A DNA stretch of 44,292 nucleotides from Alistipes sp. (GTDB taxonomy: Bacteria; Bacteroidota; Bacteroidia; Bacteroidales; Rikenellaceae): positions 1 to 44,292 of the forward strand of contig JAFXLG010000018.1 in NCBI GenBank assembly GCA_017531305.1, read 5' to 3'. The notes beneath the pieces are model-generated. The model worked only from the letters and a program-made list of their open reading frames with translations, searched no databases and had not been told where the DNA came from. Position 1 is the first letter of the stretch. Each line of letters starts with the position of its first letter. Positions 24,600 to 34,470 of the stretch are shown piece after piece. Both the position numbers and the translations under genes were made by a program.

Positions 24600-25619
24600 A
24601 TGATGAATCAAGAAGCGATAAATAAAGAGATTATATTCGAGGGTGTCGATCCTCGCGAGTTGTATGGTGCGCAGAGCATCTATCTTGAGCAGATGCGAGA
24701 TCTTTCGCCCAAGGTGAAGATCGTTGCTCGTGGCTCTTCGCTCAAGGTCTTGGGTTCGAAGCGTGATGTTGAAGCCTTTGAGCGTAAACTCAAGCAGTTG
24801 GTTGACTATTATCTGAAATATGGTCATATCTCGCGCGAGGTCATTGCTCAAGCCTTTTCGGTTGGCATTAGCGAAAGTCAAGAACCCGTTGCCGATAAGG
24901 ATACCATTGTCTATGGTAACAATGGCAATGTGATTCGCGCCCGTACCGTAAATCAGCGATTGTTGGTCGAGAAGTACGAAAAGAACGATTTGCTGTTTGC
25001 CGTAGGTCCTGCAGGATCGGGTAAAACCTATACCGCCATCGCTTTGGCAGTCCGCGCCCTGAAGGAGCGTCAGGTACGCAGAGTAATCCTCACTCGCCCT
25101 GCGGTAGAGGCTGGTGAGAAGTTGGGTTTCTTGCCAGGAGATATGAAGGATAAGCTCGATCCCTATCTCCAGCCTTTGTATGATGCTTTGAACGATATGA
25201 TTCCTGCTGCGAAGTTGCAGAAATATATCGAGGAGGGTACGATTCAGATTGCCCCATTGGCATATATGCGTGGTCGAACGCTGGATAACGCTTTTGTTAT
25301 CTTGGATGAGGCTCAGAATACTACCAATTCGCAGATTAAGATGTTCCTTACGCGTATGGGACGTAATGCCAAATTTATCGTTACGGGCGATGTGACGCAG
25401 ATCGACCTGCCACGTAAGAGCGATAGTGGTCTTACGCGTGCGATGAATACCCTGCGCGGTATTGAGGGTATCGGTATGGTTGAGTTTGATAAGCGCGATA
25501 TCGTACGTCACCAGTTGGTGAAATATATCGTAGAGGCGTTTGAACGTCAGGCGGAACGCGAAGCCAAGCCCAAGGAGGCTCCTGTGGTTAAGATGCATAA
25601 AGATAGAAGCGAAGAATAA
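24600..25619 (+). CDS. PhoH-family P-loop ATPase
   Basis: 339 residues. The N-terminal KH-like segment (about 40-75, VKIVARGSSLKVLGSKRDVEAFE) is followed by the PhoH ATPase with Walker A GPAGSGKT (136-143) and Walker B LDEAQN (about 235-240). Members are linked to RNA metabolism and phosphate or stress responses. Full length, and co-transcribed with the upstream barrel gene. Confidence 0.92.
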   Translation: MMNQEAINKEIIFEGVDPRELYGAQSIYLEQMRDLSPKVKIVARGSSLKVLGSKRDVEAFERKLKQLVDYYLKYGHISREVIAQAFSVGISESQEPVADKDTIVYGNNGNVIRARTVNQRLLVEKYEKNDLLFAVGPAGSGKTYTAIALAVRALKERQVRRVILTRPAVEAGEKLGFLPGDMKDKLDPYLQPLYDALNDMIPAAKLQKYIEEGTIQIAPLAYMRGRTLDNAFVILDEAQNTTNSQIKMFLTRMGRNAKFIVTGDVTQIDLPRKSDSGLTRAMNTLRGIEGIGMVEFDKRDIVRHQLVKYIVEAFERQAEREAKPKEAPVVKMHKDRSEE

Positions 25620-25649
25620 ATATAAATCAATAAAATAAAATCGGAAATT

Positions 25650-27110
25650 ATGGACAAGAACCTAAAATCACTAAATCCAACACTCGTTTGGAAACATTTT
25701 GCTGAGATAGTAAATATCCCTCGCCCATCGCATAGCGAGGAGAAGATTCGCCAGTATCTGGTTGATTTTGCCGTAGCTCATGGCATCGAACATAAGGTCG
25801 ATGATGCTGGTAACGTCTATATGAAGAAGGGTGCTACCGCTGGTATGGAGGATCGCAAGGGTATCGTTTTGCAGGCTCATGTCGATATGGTTCCTCAGAA
25901 GAACAACGACAAGGTGTTTGACTTTATCAACGATCCTATCGAGGCATACATCGATGGCGAGTGGGTTACTGCCAATGGTACTACTTTGGGCGCAGATAAT
26001 GGTATCGGTGTGGCAGCTATTTTGGCAGTCTTGGAGGATGATACACTCGTGCATGGTCCTATCGAGGGACTCTTCACTGCTACCGAGGAGACAGGTATGG
26101 ATGGAGCTTTCGGTCTAAAGGGTGGTCTTTTGCAGGGCGAGATCTTACTTAATTTGGACTCAGAGACCGAGGGTGAGTTGTATGTAGGTTGTGCTGGTGG
26201 TACAGACGTGAATGCTTCGCTTGAGTATCAGGCAGAGGCTGCTCCAGAGGGCTTTGAGACTTTGGAGATCTCTGTTAAGGGTTGCAAGGGTGGTCACTCT
26301 GGTATCCAGATCATCTGCCAGCGTGCTAATGCTAATAAACTCATGTTCCGCCTTTTGCGTAAGCTCTCTGCTCAGATGGAGTTGAAGATTGCTTCGGTTG
26401 ATGGCGGTGGCTTGCGTAATGCTATCCCACGCGAATGTGTTGCCAGCGTCTTGGTTAAGTCATCTGATGTAGAGTCAGCTCTTGCCATTGTCGCTGAGTT
26501 TGAGCAGGTTGCTCAGGCTGAGTATGCTGCTGTCGAAGATTCAATCTCTATCAAGGCTCAGAAGATAGCTCCTGCCGCTGATATCTTCCCCGATAGCTTG
26601 GCTAAGGCTCTTATGGCTGCTATGGTGGCTTGCCCAGATGGCGTGGATAAGATGTCTATGGCTATGGAGGGCTTGGTGCAGACCTCAAACAATATGGCTC
26701 GCGTAGTATCGGATGGCAATACTATCAAGGTTCAGACTTTGGTGCGTTCATCTGTTCGCTCCGAGAAGGAGGCTTTGGCTGATGCTATTAAGGCTACGCT
26801 GGAGTTTGCTGGTTTCAATGTGGTTTTGTCGGGTAGCTACGATGGCTGGAATCCTAATATGGAGTCTCCAATTTTGAAGGCTATGCTCTCATCTTATGAG
26901 GCTCTTTATGGCAAGCGACCTGCTGTTACTGCTATCCACGCAGGTTTGGAGTGTGGTATCATCGGATCAAATTACCCAGGTTTGGATATGATCTCGTTTG
27001 GTCCTACAATCTGCTATCCTCACTCGCCAGATGAGAAGGTGGAGATCGCTTCAGTCGAGAAATTCTACGATTTCTTGCTACATACACTTGCCAATGCACC
27101 TAAGAAATAA
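25650..27110 (+). CDS. pepD: Aminoacyl-histidine dipeptidase (M20C, PepD)
   Basis: 486 residues with M20 metallopeptidase ligands and catalytic residues in order: H77 and D79 (LQAHVDMVPQ), D116 (LGADNGIG), E146/E147 (TATEETGMD), D in LNLDSETEG, and a late His (CYPHSPDE). The lid/dimerisation domain lies between about 200 and 375 (GGHSGIQI motif). It hydrolyses dipeptides such as carnosine-type Xaa-His in the cytoplasm. Its start is 30 nt after the PhoH stop. Confidence 0.93.
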   Translation: MDKNLKSLNPTLVWKHFAEIVNIPRPSHSEEKIRQYLVDFAVAHGIEHKVDDAGNVYMKKGATAGMEDRKGIVLQAHVDMVPQKNNDKVFDFINDPIEAYIDGEWVTANGTTLGADNGIGVAAILAVLEDDTLVHGPIEGLFTATEETGMDGAFGLKGGLLQGEILLNLDSETEGELYVGCAGGTDVNASLEYQAEAAPEGFETLEISVKGCKGGHSGIQIICQRANANKLMFRLLRKLSAQMELKIASVDGGGLRNAIPRECVASVLVKSSDVESALAIVAEFEQVAQAEYAAVEDSISIKAQKIAPAADIFPDSLAKALMAAMVACPDGVDKMSMAMEGLVQTSNNMARVVSDGNTIKVQTLVRSSVRSEKEALADAIKATLEFAGFNVVLSGSYDGWNPNMESPILKAMLSSYEALYGKRPAVTAIHAGLECGIIGSNYPGLDMISFGPTICYPHSPDEKVEIASVEKFYDFLLHTLANAPKK

Positions 27111-27115
27111 TCGCC

Positions 27116-28075
27116 GTGTCAGCAGAGTATCAGATAACAGATAAGTGGTATGTGATCGTCAATCCCGTTGCTGGATCGGGCAAAGGATTGGAGGATCTGC
27201 CCCTTATTACCAAACTTATCAGGGACAATAATATCCCCTATGAGTTGGTCTTCTCGCAACATAAATATCATGTGACGGAACTTACCGTGCAGGCTGTTAA
27301 TGAGGGCTATCGCCGTATTATCGCCATCGGTGGTGACGGTACTATCCACGAAGTAGTGAATGGTCTGTTTATTCAGCAGGTTGTCCCTACCGAAGATGTT
27401 ACTGTAGCCGTTATTGCCGTAGGTACGGGTAACGACTGGATTAGGATGTTTGGCTTGCCGAAGAACTACTCCGAGGCGGTTAGAGCCATTGTCGAGGGAC
27501 ATACCTTCTTGCAGGATGTCGGTGAGGTGTATTACGAGGAGTCTCACTTCTCGCAGAAACGCTACATGGCAAATATGGCTGGAGCAGGATTCGATGCCAC
27601 CGTTACACGCCACTATGAGCATTATAAGGCTAAAGGCGAGCGCGGAGTTTCGCTCTATGCCAAGGCTGCGCTGAAAGCTTTTCTCAGATATAGACCATCG
27701 GGCGTGAAGGTGTGGATTGACGATGAATTGGTATATAATGATCTGCTCTTCAGCCTCAATATCGGTATCTGTAAGTTTAATGGTGGTGGATTCAATCTTC
27801 TGCCTGCGGCTGTGGCGGATGACGGATTGTTTGACCTCTCGTTGATCAAGCCATTTCATTGGTGGCATGCTGCATTCCGCTTGAAGCGTCTATTCGATGG
27901 TCGTATCTATACCATTGGTCACGTTCAGCACTTCCGCGGTAGTCGCATCCGTATCGAGTCCACCCCCGATATCCCTGTTCAGGTCGATGGAGAGTTGTTA
28001 GGAGGCTCGCCACTCAATATGAGTATTCGCCATCGTGCGGTGAAGGTCATCGTTACCAAGGAGTTTTTGGATTAG
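27116..28075 (+). CDS. Diacylglycerol kinase-family lipid kinase (YegS/DgkB-like)
   Basis: 319 residues with NPVAGSGKG (near 16), GGDGT (72-76) and GTGNDWIR (103-110), the nucleotide-binding motifs of the DAGK catalytic domain. A C-terminal beta-rich domain ends with VQVDGE and the SPLNMSI region. It begins with GTG, 5 nt after the pepD stop, so translation is coupled. It phosphorylates a lipid such as diacylglycerol or a sphingoid base; which one is unknown. Bacteroidales make sphingolipids, so a sphingosine-kinase-like role is possible. Confidence 0.9.
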   Translation: MSAEYQITDKWYVIVNPVAGSGKGLEDLPLITKLIRDNNIPYELVFSQHKYHVTELTVQAVNEGYRRIIAIGGDGTIHEVVNGLFIQQVVPTEDVTVAVIAVGTGNDWIRMFGLPKNYSEAVRAIVEGHTFLQDVGEVYYEESHFSQKRYMANMAGAGFDATVTRHYEHYKAKGERGVSLYAKAALKAFLRYRPSGVKVWIDDELVYNDLLFSLNIGICKFNGGGFNLLPAAVADDGLFDLSLIKPFHWWHAAFRLKRLFDGRIYTIGHVQHFRGSRIRIESTPDIPVQVDGELLGGSPLNMSIRHRAVKVIVTKEFLD

Positions 28076-28100
28076 CTACATTAATATTATAGGTATAGTT

Positions 28101-28136
28101 AAGGGGCTGCATAATTGGATATTTATGCAACCCCTT
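28101..28136 (+). terminator. Intrinsic terminator-like hairpin
   Basis: AAGGGG-C-TGCATAA (28101-28114) pairs with TTATGCA-A-CCCCTT (28123-28136) with one mismatch. The T run is short. It lies between convergent genes. Confidence 0.6.
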
Positions 28137-28180
28137 TCTGATGTAAGGAAAAAAGGTAATGATTATGATTGGAGCTTAAC

Positions 28181-28750
28181 TTACTCTACTACCTCGACCT
28201 CATCGACCTCTATTACCCAATTAAATAAATCGTTGGCGCATTGCTGCTGCATTTGTGTAATCTGCGAGGAGCTCGATGTGTCGGCAAGTATTGCGTTAAT
28301 GAATTGATTTAAATTGGTATAGGTGTTGTTTACTTTCTGAGCGAAGCACTTGTAAAACTCTCGTTGCTGCTCGTGTGTGAGCTTGTCTGGTAGTATGCCC
28401 TGACTTACCAAGTAACGATAAGGATAGAGATGTCGCATATTGTGAGCATCCTCTTGTAGCTGCTCGATTATGGTTGTAACCACAAACATATCCACAGTGT
28501 CATTTACCCCGGGGATCTGCATAAATGTTGCATAAACGGGATATGCAGTCTCTATGTCCGTTGCTACATCATCGGTAAAGATAATAAACTCAGGGTCGGT
28601 CAGATCCTGCAAGTAGATCATCTCGCGGTATTGGCGCAAGGCATCGCGCATCTGTTGTTTTTGTTTTTGGTTCCACTTCTTTTGCTGGGAACAACCAATT
28701 GACGCCAGAGCGAGCGTCAAAATCGAAATTGTAATAAGGATTCTTTTCAT
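28181..28750 (-). CDS. Lipoprotein of unknown function
   Basis: 189 residues with a lipobox (ASIGC, C20). After it comes a charged stretch rich in Gln and Lys (QQKKWNQKQKQQM) and then a mostly helical body that ends in acidic residues (EVDEVEVVE). I recognise no domain. It is a single reverse-strand gene with a full-length signal sequence, so it is probably real. Confidence 0.75.
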   Translation of the reverse strand: MKRILITISILTLALASIGCSQQKKWNQKQKQQMRDALRQYREMIYLQDLTDPEFIIFTDDVATDIETAYPVYATFMQIPGVNDTVDMFVVTTIIEQLQEDAHNMRHLYPYRYLVSQGILPDKLTHEQQREFYKCFAQKVNNTYTNLNQFINAILADTSSSSQITQMQQQCANDLFNWVIEVDEVEVVE

Positions 28751-28988
28751 ATCAAACCAAATTTATTTTGAGTTTCATTGCCAAAGTATCAGCAATCGCT
28801 GTGCCAACTTTTCTCCTAATTCAGCAGGGTGAATGTGCAAACCATAATTTGATCTGAATTCTATATTTACAGCTGAAACATATTGTTACGATTTGTGAAT
28901 AATTACCCGTTCTGGAACTCAGAATGTTAAGTAAAACTTAAATATCTTTTCGCAAACCTAAAAATGTGCATAAAAATCGACTATAGGA
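28751..28988. other. Divergent intergenic region
   Basis: The 238 nt between the two divergent genes are AT-rich and hold no gene. A minus-strand TAAATTTG at 28758-28765 could serve the unknown lipoprotein gene. I see no repeats or ECF-type box that I can name. Confidence 0.4.
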
Positions 28989-29019
28989 TTGGTTATCTCA
29001 ACTAATAGTTGTATTTTTG
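28989..29019 (+). promoter_or_regulatory. Promoter of the SusC/SusD operon, almost touching the start codon
   Basis: TTG at 28989-28991 and TATTTTTG at 29012-29019 are separated by 20 nt, close to consensus. The expected transcription start (about 29023-29026) falls at or just before the ATG at 29026, so the mRNA may be leaderless. Confidence 0.6.
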
Positions 29020-29025
29020 CACGCT

Positions 29026-31986
29026 ATGTGTATAAAAAGTGCTAAAAAACTGATTTTCGGTCTGCTGGTGGCGATGATGATTGCGCTTCCGAGTGCGTCC
29101 TACTCACAGAGTAGCGGCAATGTGACCGTTAGCGGTACAATCACATCGGCAGATGACGGAGAGCCTCTGATCGGTGTTTCGGTTGTATCCGATTCTTTTC
29201 AAGGAGTAACCTCTTCCATAGATGGTACATACACCATCGAGGTGAAGGGTGGTTCGGTGTTGACCTTCTCGTACTTGGGTTTCAAGAGTGTCGAGTATAA
29301 AGTCCCATCGGATAATAAGCAGGTGACCTATAATCTTGCATTGGAGAGCGAGTCTGAGTCTATTGATGACGTTGTGGTGATTGCCTACGGTGTCCGTAAA
29401 AAGGGTACTGTTGCAGGATCTGTCTCAAGCGTCAAGACCGAGAAGATCGAAAAGACTCCTACTGCGGCATTCGATCAGGCTCTTCAGGGTCAGGTTGCGG
29501 GTCTGTCGGTATTGTCCAATACGGGAGAGCCAAGTGCCTCTACCGTGATGACCATCCGTGGTACAAACTCTATCAACTCAGGTACTGCTCCACTCTACAT
29601 TTTGGATGGAGTGCCAATCTCAAGCAGCGATTTCAATACCATTAATCCTGCCGATATTGAGTCATTGTCTGTGTTGAAGGATGCATCATCGACCTCAATC
29701 TATGGAGCGCGTGCAGCAAATGGTGTTATCGTGATTACCACCAAACGCGGTCGTATGGCTGAGCGTCCTCGCATCGAGTATCGTATGCAGATGGGTATTT
29801 CGCAGGTGGCAAGCGGCAAGTGGGATCTGATGAATACCGCCGAGCGTATCGCCTACGAGAAGGAGATCGGTATGACTGAGGGTCAGAATTACAATGTCCT
29901 GAGCCAGATTGATGTCAATTGGATGGAAGAGGTCTTCAACTCTTCAGCCCCTTTGCAGAGCCACGAGATCTCTATCTCAGGAGCCGATGAGAAGAGTAAT
30001 TACTACATCTCAGGCGGATATTACAATCAGGATGGTACTGCCGTAGGATCTATGTTCGAGCGTTTCTCTTTCCGTAGCAATTTCGAGCGTAAGGCAGCCA
30101 CATGGCTTAAGGTCGGTAGCAATACCATGCTCAATTACCAGAATATCAAGCAAGCCGATGAGGGAGCTTATACACTCGTAACTCCAATCTCTGCGGCTCG
30201 TTTCATGATGCCATATTGGGATCCATATCGTGCCAATGGCGAATTGGCTTCTATTGCCGATGGTAGCTGGAAGGGTAATGGTCAGAACCCATTGGAGTGG
30301 CTGGAGAATAATCCTGTCGCCTACAAGAAGTATAAGCTGTTGACCACTGTCTTTGCCGAGGCTAATCCTATCGAGGGACTTACGCTTCGTGCGCAGTTGG
30401 GTGTTGACTACTCTCATACCACAGGCTTCGGCGTATCTTACCCAAGCTATGCTCCAAATCAGGGTCAGGGATCGGCATCGCGCAGTTCAACCGACAGCTA
30501 TACCCTGACAAGCACCAATACAGCCAATTATCAGTTCCGTGTAGATGACGATCACTCGTTCAATTTCCTTCTTGGTCATGAGGGTATCACCTCTCATTCC
30601 GAGGCATTCAGTTTGATGACTAAGGGACAGAACAATGATCGCCTTACAAATATCTCTACCGGTACTCGTGCCACATCATGGAGCGATACCACTGATTCCG
30701 ATTATGGATTCCTTTCGTTCTTCCACCGTGGCGAGTATAACTATGCCAATAAATACTTCGTTGAGTATGCTGCACGTTTGGATGGTTCGTCACGCTTTGG
30801 TGCCGATCGCCGTTGGGCAGCATTCTGGTCGGTAGGTTTCATGTGGGATCTTCGCAATGAGGATTTCATGGACTCGGCAGCAAGCTGGCTGACAAACGCT
30901 CAGGTGTCAATCTCGACAGGTACTTCGGGTAACTCGTCTATTCCAAATTACGAACACATGGCTTTGGTAGGCGGAGGTTTGGATTATGTGGGCAATGCAG
31001 GTGTAGGTTTGCTTCAACCAGGTAATGAGGATCTGGGTTGGGAGAAGCCTTGGACCTCAAATTTGGCTCTGCACGCAGGCTTCTGGAATCGCCTTAATGT
31101 TGACGCCGAGTTCTACTATAAGCGTACATCCGATATGCTTATGCAGGTGCCTCTGCCATACTCTACATCGGGTTACGGTTTCTATTGGGATAACGTAGGA
31201 ACCATGGTTAATGTCGGTGCTGAGTTGAGCCTCAACGCTTCGCTTATCGCTACCGAGAAGTTCCAGTGGTCAGTGAATGCCAACGTGTCGTATAACCACA
31301 ACGAGATCGTAGAGCTTTATAACGGCGTCACCGAGTATGAGTTGTCAAATACCAATACCAAGTTGGTTGTAGGTCATCCTCTGGGCGAGTTCTATATCAA
31401 CCGCTATGCAGGCGTTAACCCTGCCAACGGTGATGCTTTGTGGTATGATAAGAATGGCGAGCTCACTACCGAGCTACATGACGAAGATAAGGTTTTGGTC
31501 GGCAAGAGCTACTATGCTCCATGGCAGGGTGGTTTTGGTACAGCTTTGAGCTGGAAGGGACTCTCGCTCTCGGCGCAGTTCAGTTGGGTAGCAGATCGCT
31601 GGATGATCAATAACGACCGCTACTTCGATGAGTCGAATGGTCGCTTTGCATCATACAACCAGTCAAGCCGCTTGTTGAATCGTTGGAAGCAACCGGGTGA
31701 TGTTACCGACATCCCACGTCATGGCGTATATACCGAGTTCGACAGCCGATTGTTGGAGGATGCTTCGTTTATGCGTTTGAAGAATGTGATGTTGAGCTAC
31801 AATCTGCCTTCTAACGTTATTAAGAAGAGTAGAGTATTCAGCGGTTTGAGAATCTATGCTCAGGCTCAGAACCTCTTTACCTTCTCTAAGTTCTCTGGTC
31901 TTGATCCTGAGGGCACATCAAATATCTATGCGGCACAGTATCCTATGTCGCGACAGTTTACCTTTGGTCTTGACTTAACATTCTAA
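29026..31986 (+). CDS. SusC/RagA-family TonB-linked outer-membrane protein
   Basis: About 986 residues. The signal peptide is followed by a carboxypeptidase-like regulatory (Ig-like) N-terminal domain (VSGTITSADDGEPLIGVSV). The TonB-contact and plug region comes next (VIAYGVRKKGTVAGSV, RGTNSINSGTAPLYILDGVPI), then the large 22-strand barrel ending in QFTFGLDLTF. It imports oligomers too large for porins with its SusD partner, 6 nt downstream. The ATG at 29026 is preferred over a TTG at 29017 that overlaps the -7 box. It is the first gene of an operon without glycosidases. Confidence 0.95.
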   Translation: MCIKSAKKLIFGLLVAMMIALPSASYSQSSGNVTVSGTITSADDGEPLIGVSVVSDSFQGVTSSIDGTYTIEVKGGSVLTFSYLGFKSVEYKVPSDNKQVTYNLALESESESIDDVVVIAYGVRKKGTVAGSVSSVKTEKIEKTPTAAFDQALQGQVAGLSVLSNTGEPSASTVMTIRGTNSINSGTAPLYILDGVPISSSDFNTINPADIESLSVLKDASSTSIYGARAANGVIVITTKRGRMAERPRIEYRMQMGISQVASGKWDLMNTAERIAYEKEIGMTEGQNYNVLSQIDVNWMEEVFNSSAPLQSHEISISGADEKSNYYISGGYYNQDGTAVGSMFERFSFRSNFERKAATWLKVGSNTMLNYQNIKQADEGAYTLVTPISAARFMMPYWDPYRANGELASIADGSWKGNGQNPLEWLENNPVAYKKYKLLTTVFAEANPIEGLTLRAQLGVDYSHTTGFGVSYPSYAPNQGQGSASRSSTDSYTLTSTNTANYQFRVDDDHSFNFLLGHEGITSHSEAFSLMTKGQNNDRLTNISTGTRATSWSDTTDSDYGFLSFFHRGEYNYANKYFVEYAARLDGSSRFGADRRWAAFWSVGFMWDLRNEDFMDSAASWLTNAQVSISTGTSGNSSIPNYEHMALVGGGLDYVGNAGVGLLQPGNEDLGWEKPWTSNLALHAGFWNRLNVDAEFYYKRTSDMLMQVPLPYSTSGYGFYWDNVGTMVNVGAELSLNASLIATEKFQWSVNANVSYNHNEIVELYNGVTEYELSNTNTKLVVGHPLGEFYINRYAGVNPANGDALWYDKNGELTTELHDEDKVLVGKSYYAPWQGGFGTALSWKGLSLSAQFSWVADRWMINNDRYFDESNGRFASYNQSSRLLNRWKQPGDVTDIPRHGVYTEFDSRLLEDASFMRLKNVMLSYNLPSNVIKKSRVFSGLRIYAQAQNLFTFSKFSGLDPEGTSNIYAAQYPMSRQFTFGLDLTF

Positions 31987-31992
31987 TACGCT

Positions 31993-33531
31993 ATGAAGAT
32001 TATGCTACAAAATATCAAAAGATTTTCAGTAATCGTTGCGGTGCTGTTCTCTTTGAGCTCATGCTTGGATAAGGAGCCGGGCTCGGCAATCCCTGAGAAG
32101 GATGCCATGCAGTCATTCAACGATGCCGAGCAGACTGTTAATGGTATCTATGCTTTGCTCAAGGGTAGCGCTCTTTATAGCGGTTACCTTACACTCCTGC
32201 CCGATATTCAGACCGATCTGGTATATGCCGTAGATGGTTATTCCAATGCCTATGGTACATTCTGGCAGTGGGATATACGTCCTACCAATGCAGAGATTGA
32301 GTCGGTTTATGCTAGCCTCTATCGCATTATCTCAAATTGTAATTTCTACCTTGAGCGTATCGATAAGGTTATCGAGAGTCAGACCAACGATGACAACATC
32401 ACTGCTCTGGAGCAATATACAGGCGAGGTTTATGCAATCCGTGCTTTGGCATACTCGGAGCTTATCAAGTGCTTCTGTAAGGCTTACGATCCTCAGACTG
32501 CCGCAGATGAGTTGGGTGTAGTGTTGCGTAAGGGCTACTCTACGCCAGAGCGTTCGGTCAGAGCATCGCTTTATGACTCATATCAGTTCGTTTTGGCTGA
32601 TCTGGCTAAGGCAGAGGAGTTGCTCGATGAAGATAACGATCAGATCAGCTCTGCATTTATGACCAAGAGCGTGGCTCATGCACTCCATGCACGCGTGGCT
32701 CTCTATATGCAGGATTGGGATGCTGCTATCAAGTATTCATCACTTCTGATCGATCATCCCGATAAGGTCTATTCGCTCTCTTCGGCTTCTACACTTTATA
32801 CCGAGGATATGACCTTCTTCGACTATATGTGGAACTACGATGTGGCTACCGAGATCATCTGGAGAGTCGGATTCACAAGTACATCTTATGGCGGAGCTTT
32901 GGGTCAGTCGTTCTTGAACTTTACTACCGATTACACATACTATTATCCAGATTATGTGCCTGCTCGTTGGGTACTCGATCTGTATGAGGGCGCAGATATG
33001 CGCTATGGCTCATATTTCTACGAATTGCAGACAGGTTACGATCATGCCTTGGTATGGCCTTTGCTTGTTAAGTATTATGGTAATCAGGAGTTAATCAGCC
33101 AATATATCTATCATGTTAATATGCCTAAGCCATTCCGTTTGGCTGAGCAGTATCTGATTCGTGCCGAGGCTCATTGCCGTAAGGCGAAGCCAGATTTCGC
33201 GGCTGCATCTGCTGATTTGACTACTCTTCGCAAGAGTCGATTCCTGAGTGGCGGTAATATCACATTGACATCAGAAAATTATATCCAGCAGCTTTCGGAT
33301 GAGCGCGTGAGGGAGCTCTATATGGAGGGTTTCCGCTTGCAGGATTTGAAGCGTTGGGGTAAACTATATAATAAAGGTGTGAGCTTCGAGCGTAAGCCTC
33401 AGACAAGTTCTTTGGCAGAGGGTAGTTCACTCAAGATCACATACGATAACCCACTCTTCGTATGGCCTATCCCTCAGCATGAGATTGAGGCTCCAGGGTC
33501 AGAGGTTTTGCCTAACGAGAGTAATAAATAA
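31993..33531 (+). CDS. SusD/RagB-family lipoprotein
   Basis: 512 residues, with lipobox SLSSC (C24) followed by acidic LDKEPGS. TPR-like helices (NDAEQTVNGIYALLKGS, ASLYRIISNCNFYLERID, EVYAIRALAYSELIKCF) and the conserved C-terminal RVRELYMEGFRLQDLKRWGK segment identify SusD. It binds the substrate and caps the SusC barrel. It is co-transcribed with the SusC gene; the substrate cannot be inferred from this protein alone. Confidence 0.94.
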   Translation: MKIMLQNIKRFSVIVAVLFSLSSCLDKEPGSAIPEKDAMQSFNDAEQTVNGIYALLKGSALYSGYLTLLPDIQTDLVYAVDGYSNAYGTFWQWDIRPTNAEIESVYASLYRIISNCNFYLERIDKVIESQTNDDNITALEQYTGEVYAIRALAYSELIKCFCKAYDPQTAADELGVVLRKGYSTPERSVRASLYDSYQFVLADLAKAEELLDEDNDQISSAFMTKSVAHALHARVALYMQDWDAAIKYSSLLIDHPDKVYSLSSASTLYTEDMTFFDYMWNYDVATEIIWRVGFTSTSYGGALGQSFLNFTTDYTYYYPDYVPARWVLDLYEGADMRYGSYFYELQTGYDHALVWPLLVKYYGNQELISQYIYHVNMPKPFRLAEQYLIRAEAHCRKAKPDFAAASADLTTLRKSRFLSGGNITLTSENYIQQLSDERVRELYMEGFRLQDLKRWGKLYNKGVSFERKPQTSSLAEGSSLKITYDNPLFVWPIPQHEIEAPGSEVLPNESNK

Positions 33532-33539
33532 TAGGAGAT

Positions 33540-34448
33540 ATGAAAAAGATATTATATATATTGTTTGCGCTTCTTCTCTCTACTGCCTTTGTTGCGTGCG
33601 ATGAGGAGTATATTACCTATTCGGGTCCAGAGTATGTGATGTTTTCGGACTCTCTCTCGACCAATATGGTGGTTGCCGATGCCGAGTATTTCAGCGTGCC
33701 AGTATCTTCTACCGTGGCATGCGACTATGATCGTACATTCGGCGTAGAGGTAGTGGATAAGGGTAGTAATGCCATCGAGGGTATTCACTATCGTCTGCTA
33801 TCCAACACCATTACAATCCCTGCAGGTAAGTTGGCAACCGAGGTTAAGGTTGCGGGTTTGTATGACAACATTGAGCCTACCGACTCTTTGGGCTTTAACC
33901 TTAGATTGGTTATGCCCGAGAAGTTGGAGTGGGATCTCTATGAGAATAGCAACCAGACTAAGGTTGTGATGTATAAGAGTTGCCCATTCGATATCAACAA
34001 CTTCACAGGCTGGTGCATGCTCACCTCTCTGTATCTATACAGCTACCCTGGTACCAACACCTCATACCAGCGTTTGATCTACACCGAGAAGCATCCTTCG
34101 GAAGAGAATACCATCATCCTCAGAAGCATGTTCAATGATGGTTTCGATGTGACCATGACCTTCGATCCGAGCGATCCTGCTCAGCCATTGGTTTCTATGG
34201 ATAAGGCACAGGTTATCGGTCATGAGGATGAGACCTTCGGTATTAAGTATGGTGACAATAAGATACTTTCACACAATAGTCCATACTACAAGTCGTATTT
34301 CAACTCATGCCAGCGATTTGTTGAGTTGTGGAACTATGTCTATGTAGAGGATATGGGTGAGATGATCGGTACAGTAGGTCACTTCTATAATGTCCTTGAG
34401 TGGGTGTCGGACGAGGAGGCTGATGCTTTGCGCAAGGAGGGTTTTTAA
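33540..34448 (+). CDS. Surface lipoprotein with Calx-beta/Ig-like domain (DUF4843/DUF4984-like)
   Basis: 302 residues with lipobox FVAC (C20) followed at once by DEE, an acidic run like the Bacteroidetes surface-export signal. The N-terminal half is beta-rich with a Calx-beta-like pattern (FGVEVVDKGSNAIEGIHYRLLSN-type strands), and the C-terminal half has no family I can name with certainty. It follows susD after 8 nt and probably assists ligand capture at the cell surface. Confidence 0.7.
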   Translation: MKKILYILFALLLSTAFVACDEEYITYSGPEYVMFSDSLSTNMVVADAEYFSVPVSSTVACDYDRTFGVEVVDKGSNAIEGIHYRLLSNTITIPAGKLATEVKVAGLYDNIEPTDSLGFNLRLVMPEKLEWDLYENSNQTKVVMYKSCPFDINNFTGWCMLTSLYLYSYPGTNTSYQRLIYTEKHPSEENTIILRSMFNDGFDVTMTFDPSDPAQPLVSMDKAQVIGHEDETFGIKYGDNKILSHNSPYYKSYFNSCQRFVELWNYVYVEDMGEMIGTVGHFYNVLEWVSDEEADALRKEGF

Positions 34449-34470
34449 GCGATATAATTAAAGAAAAGAT

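Noticed and set aside
24567-25598. 343-residue antisense open frame opposite the phoH-like gene
   Set aside because: It mirrors the coding strand of a clear PhoH gene and has no family features, so it is a shadow.
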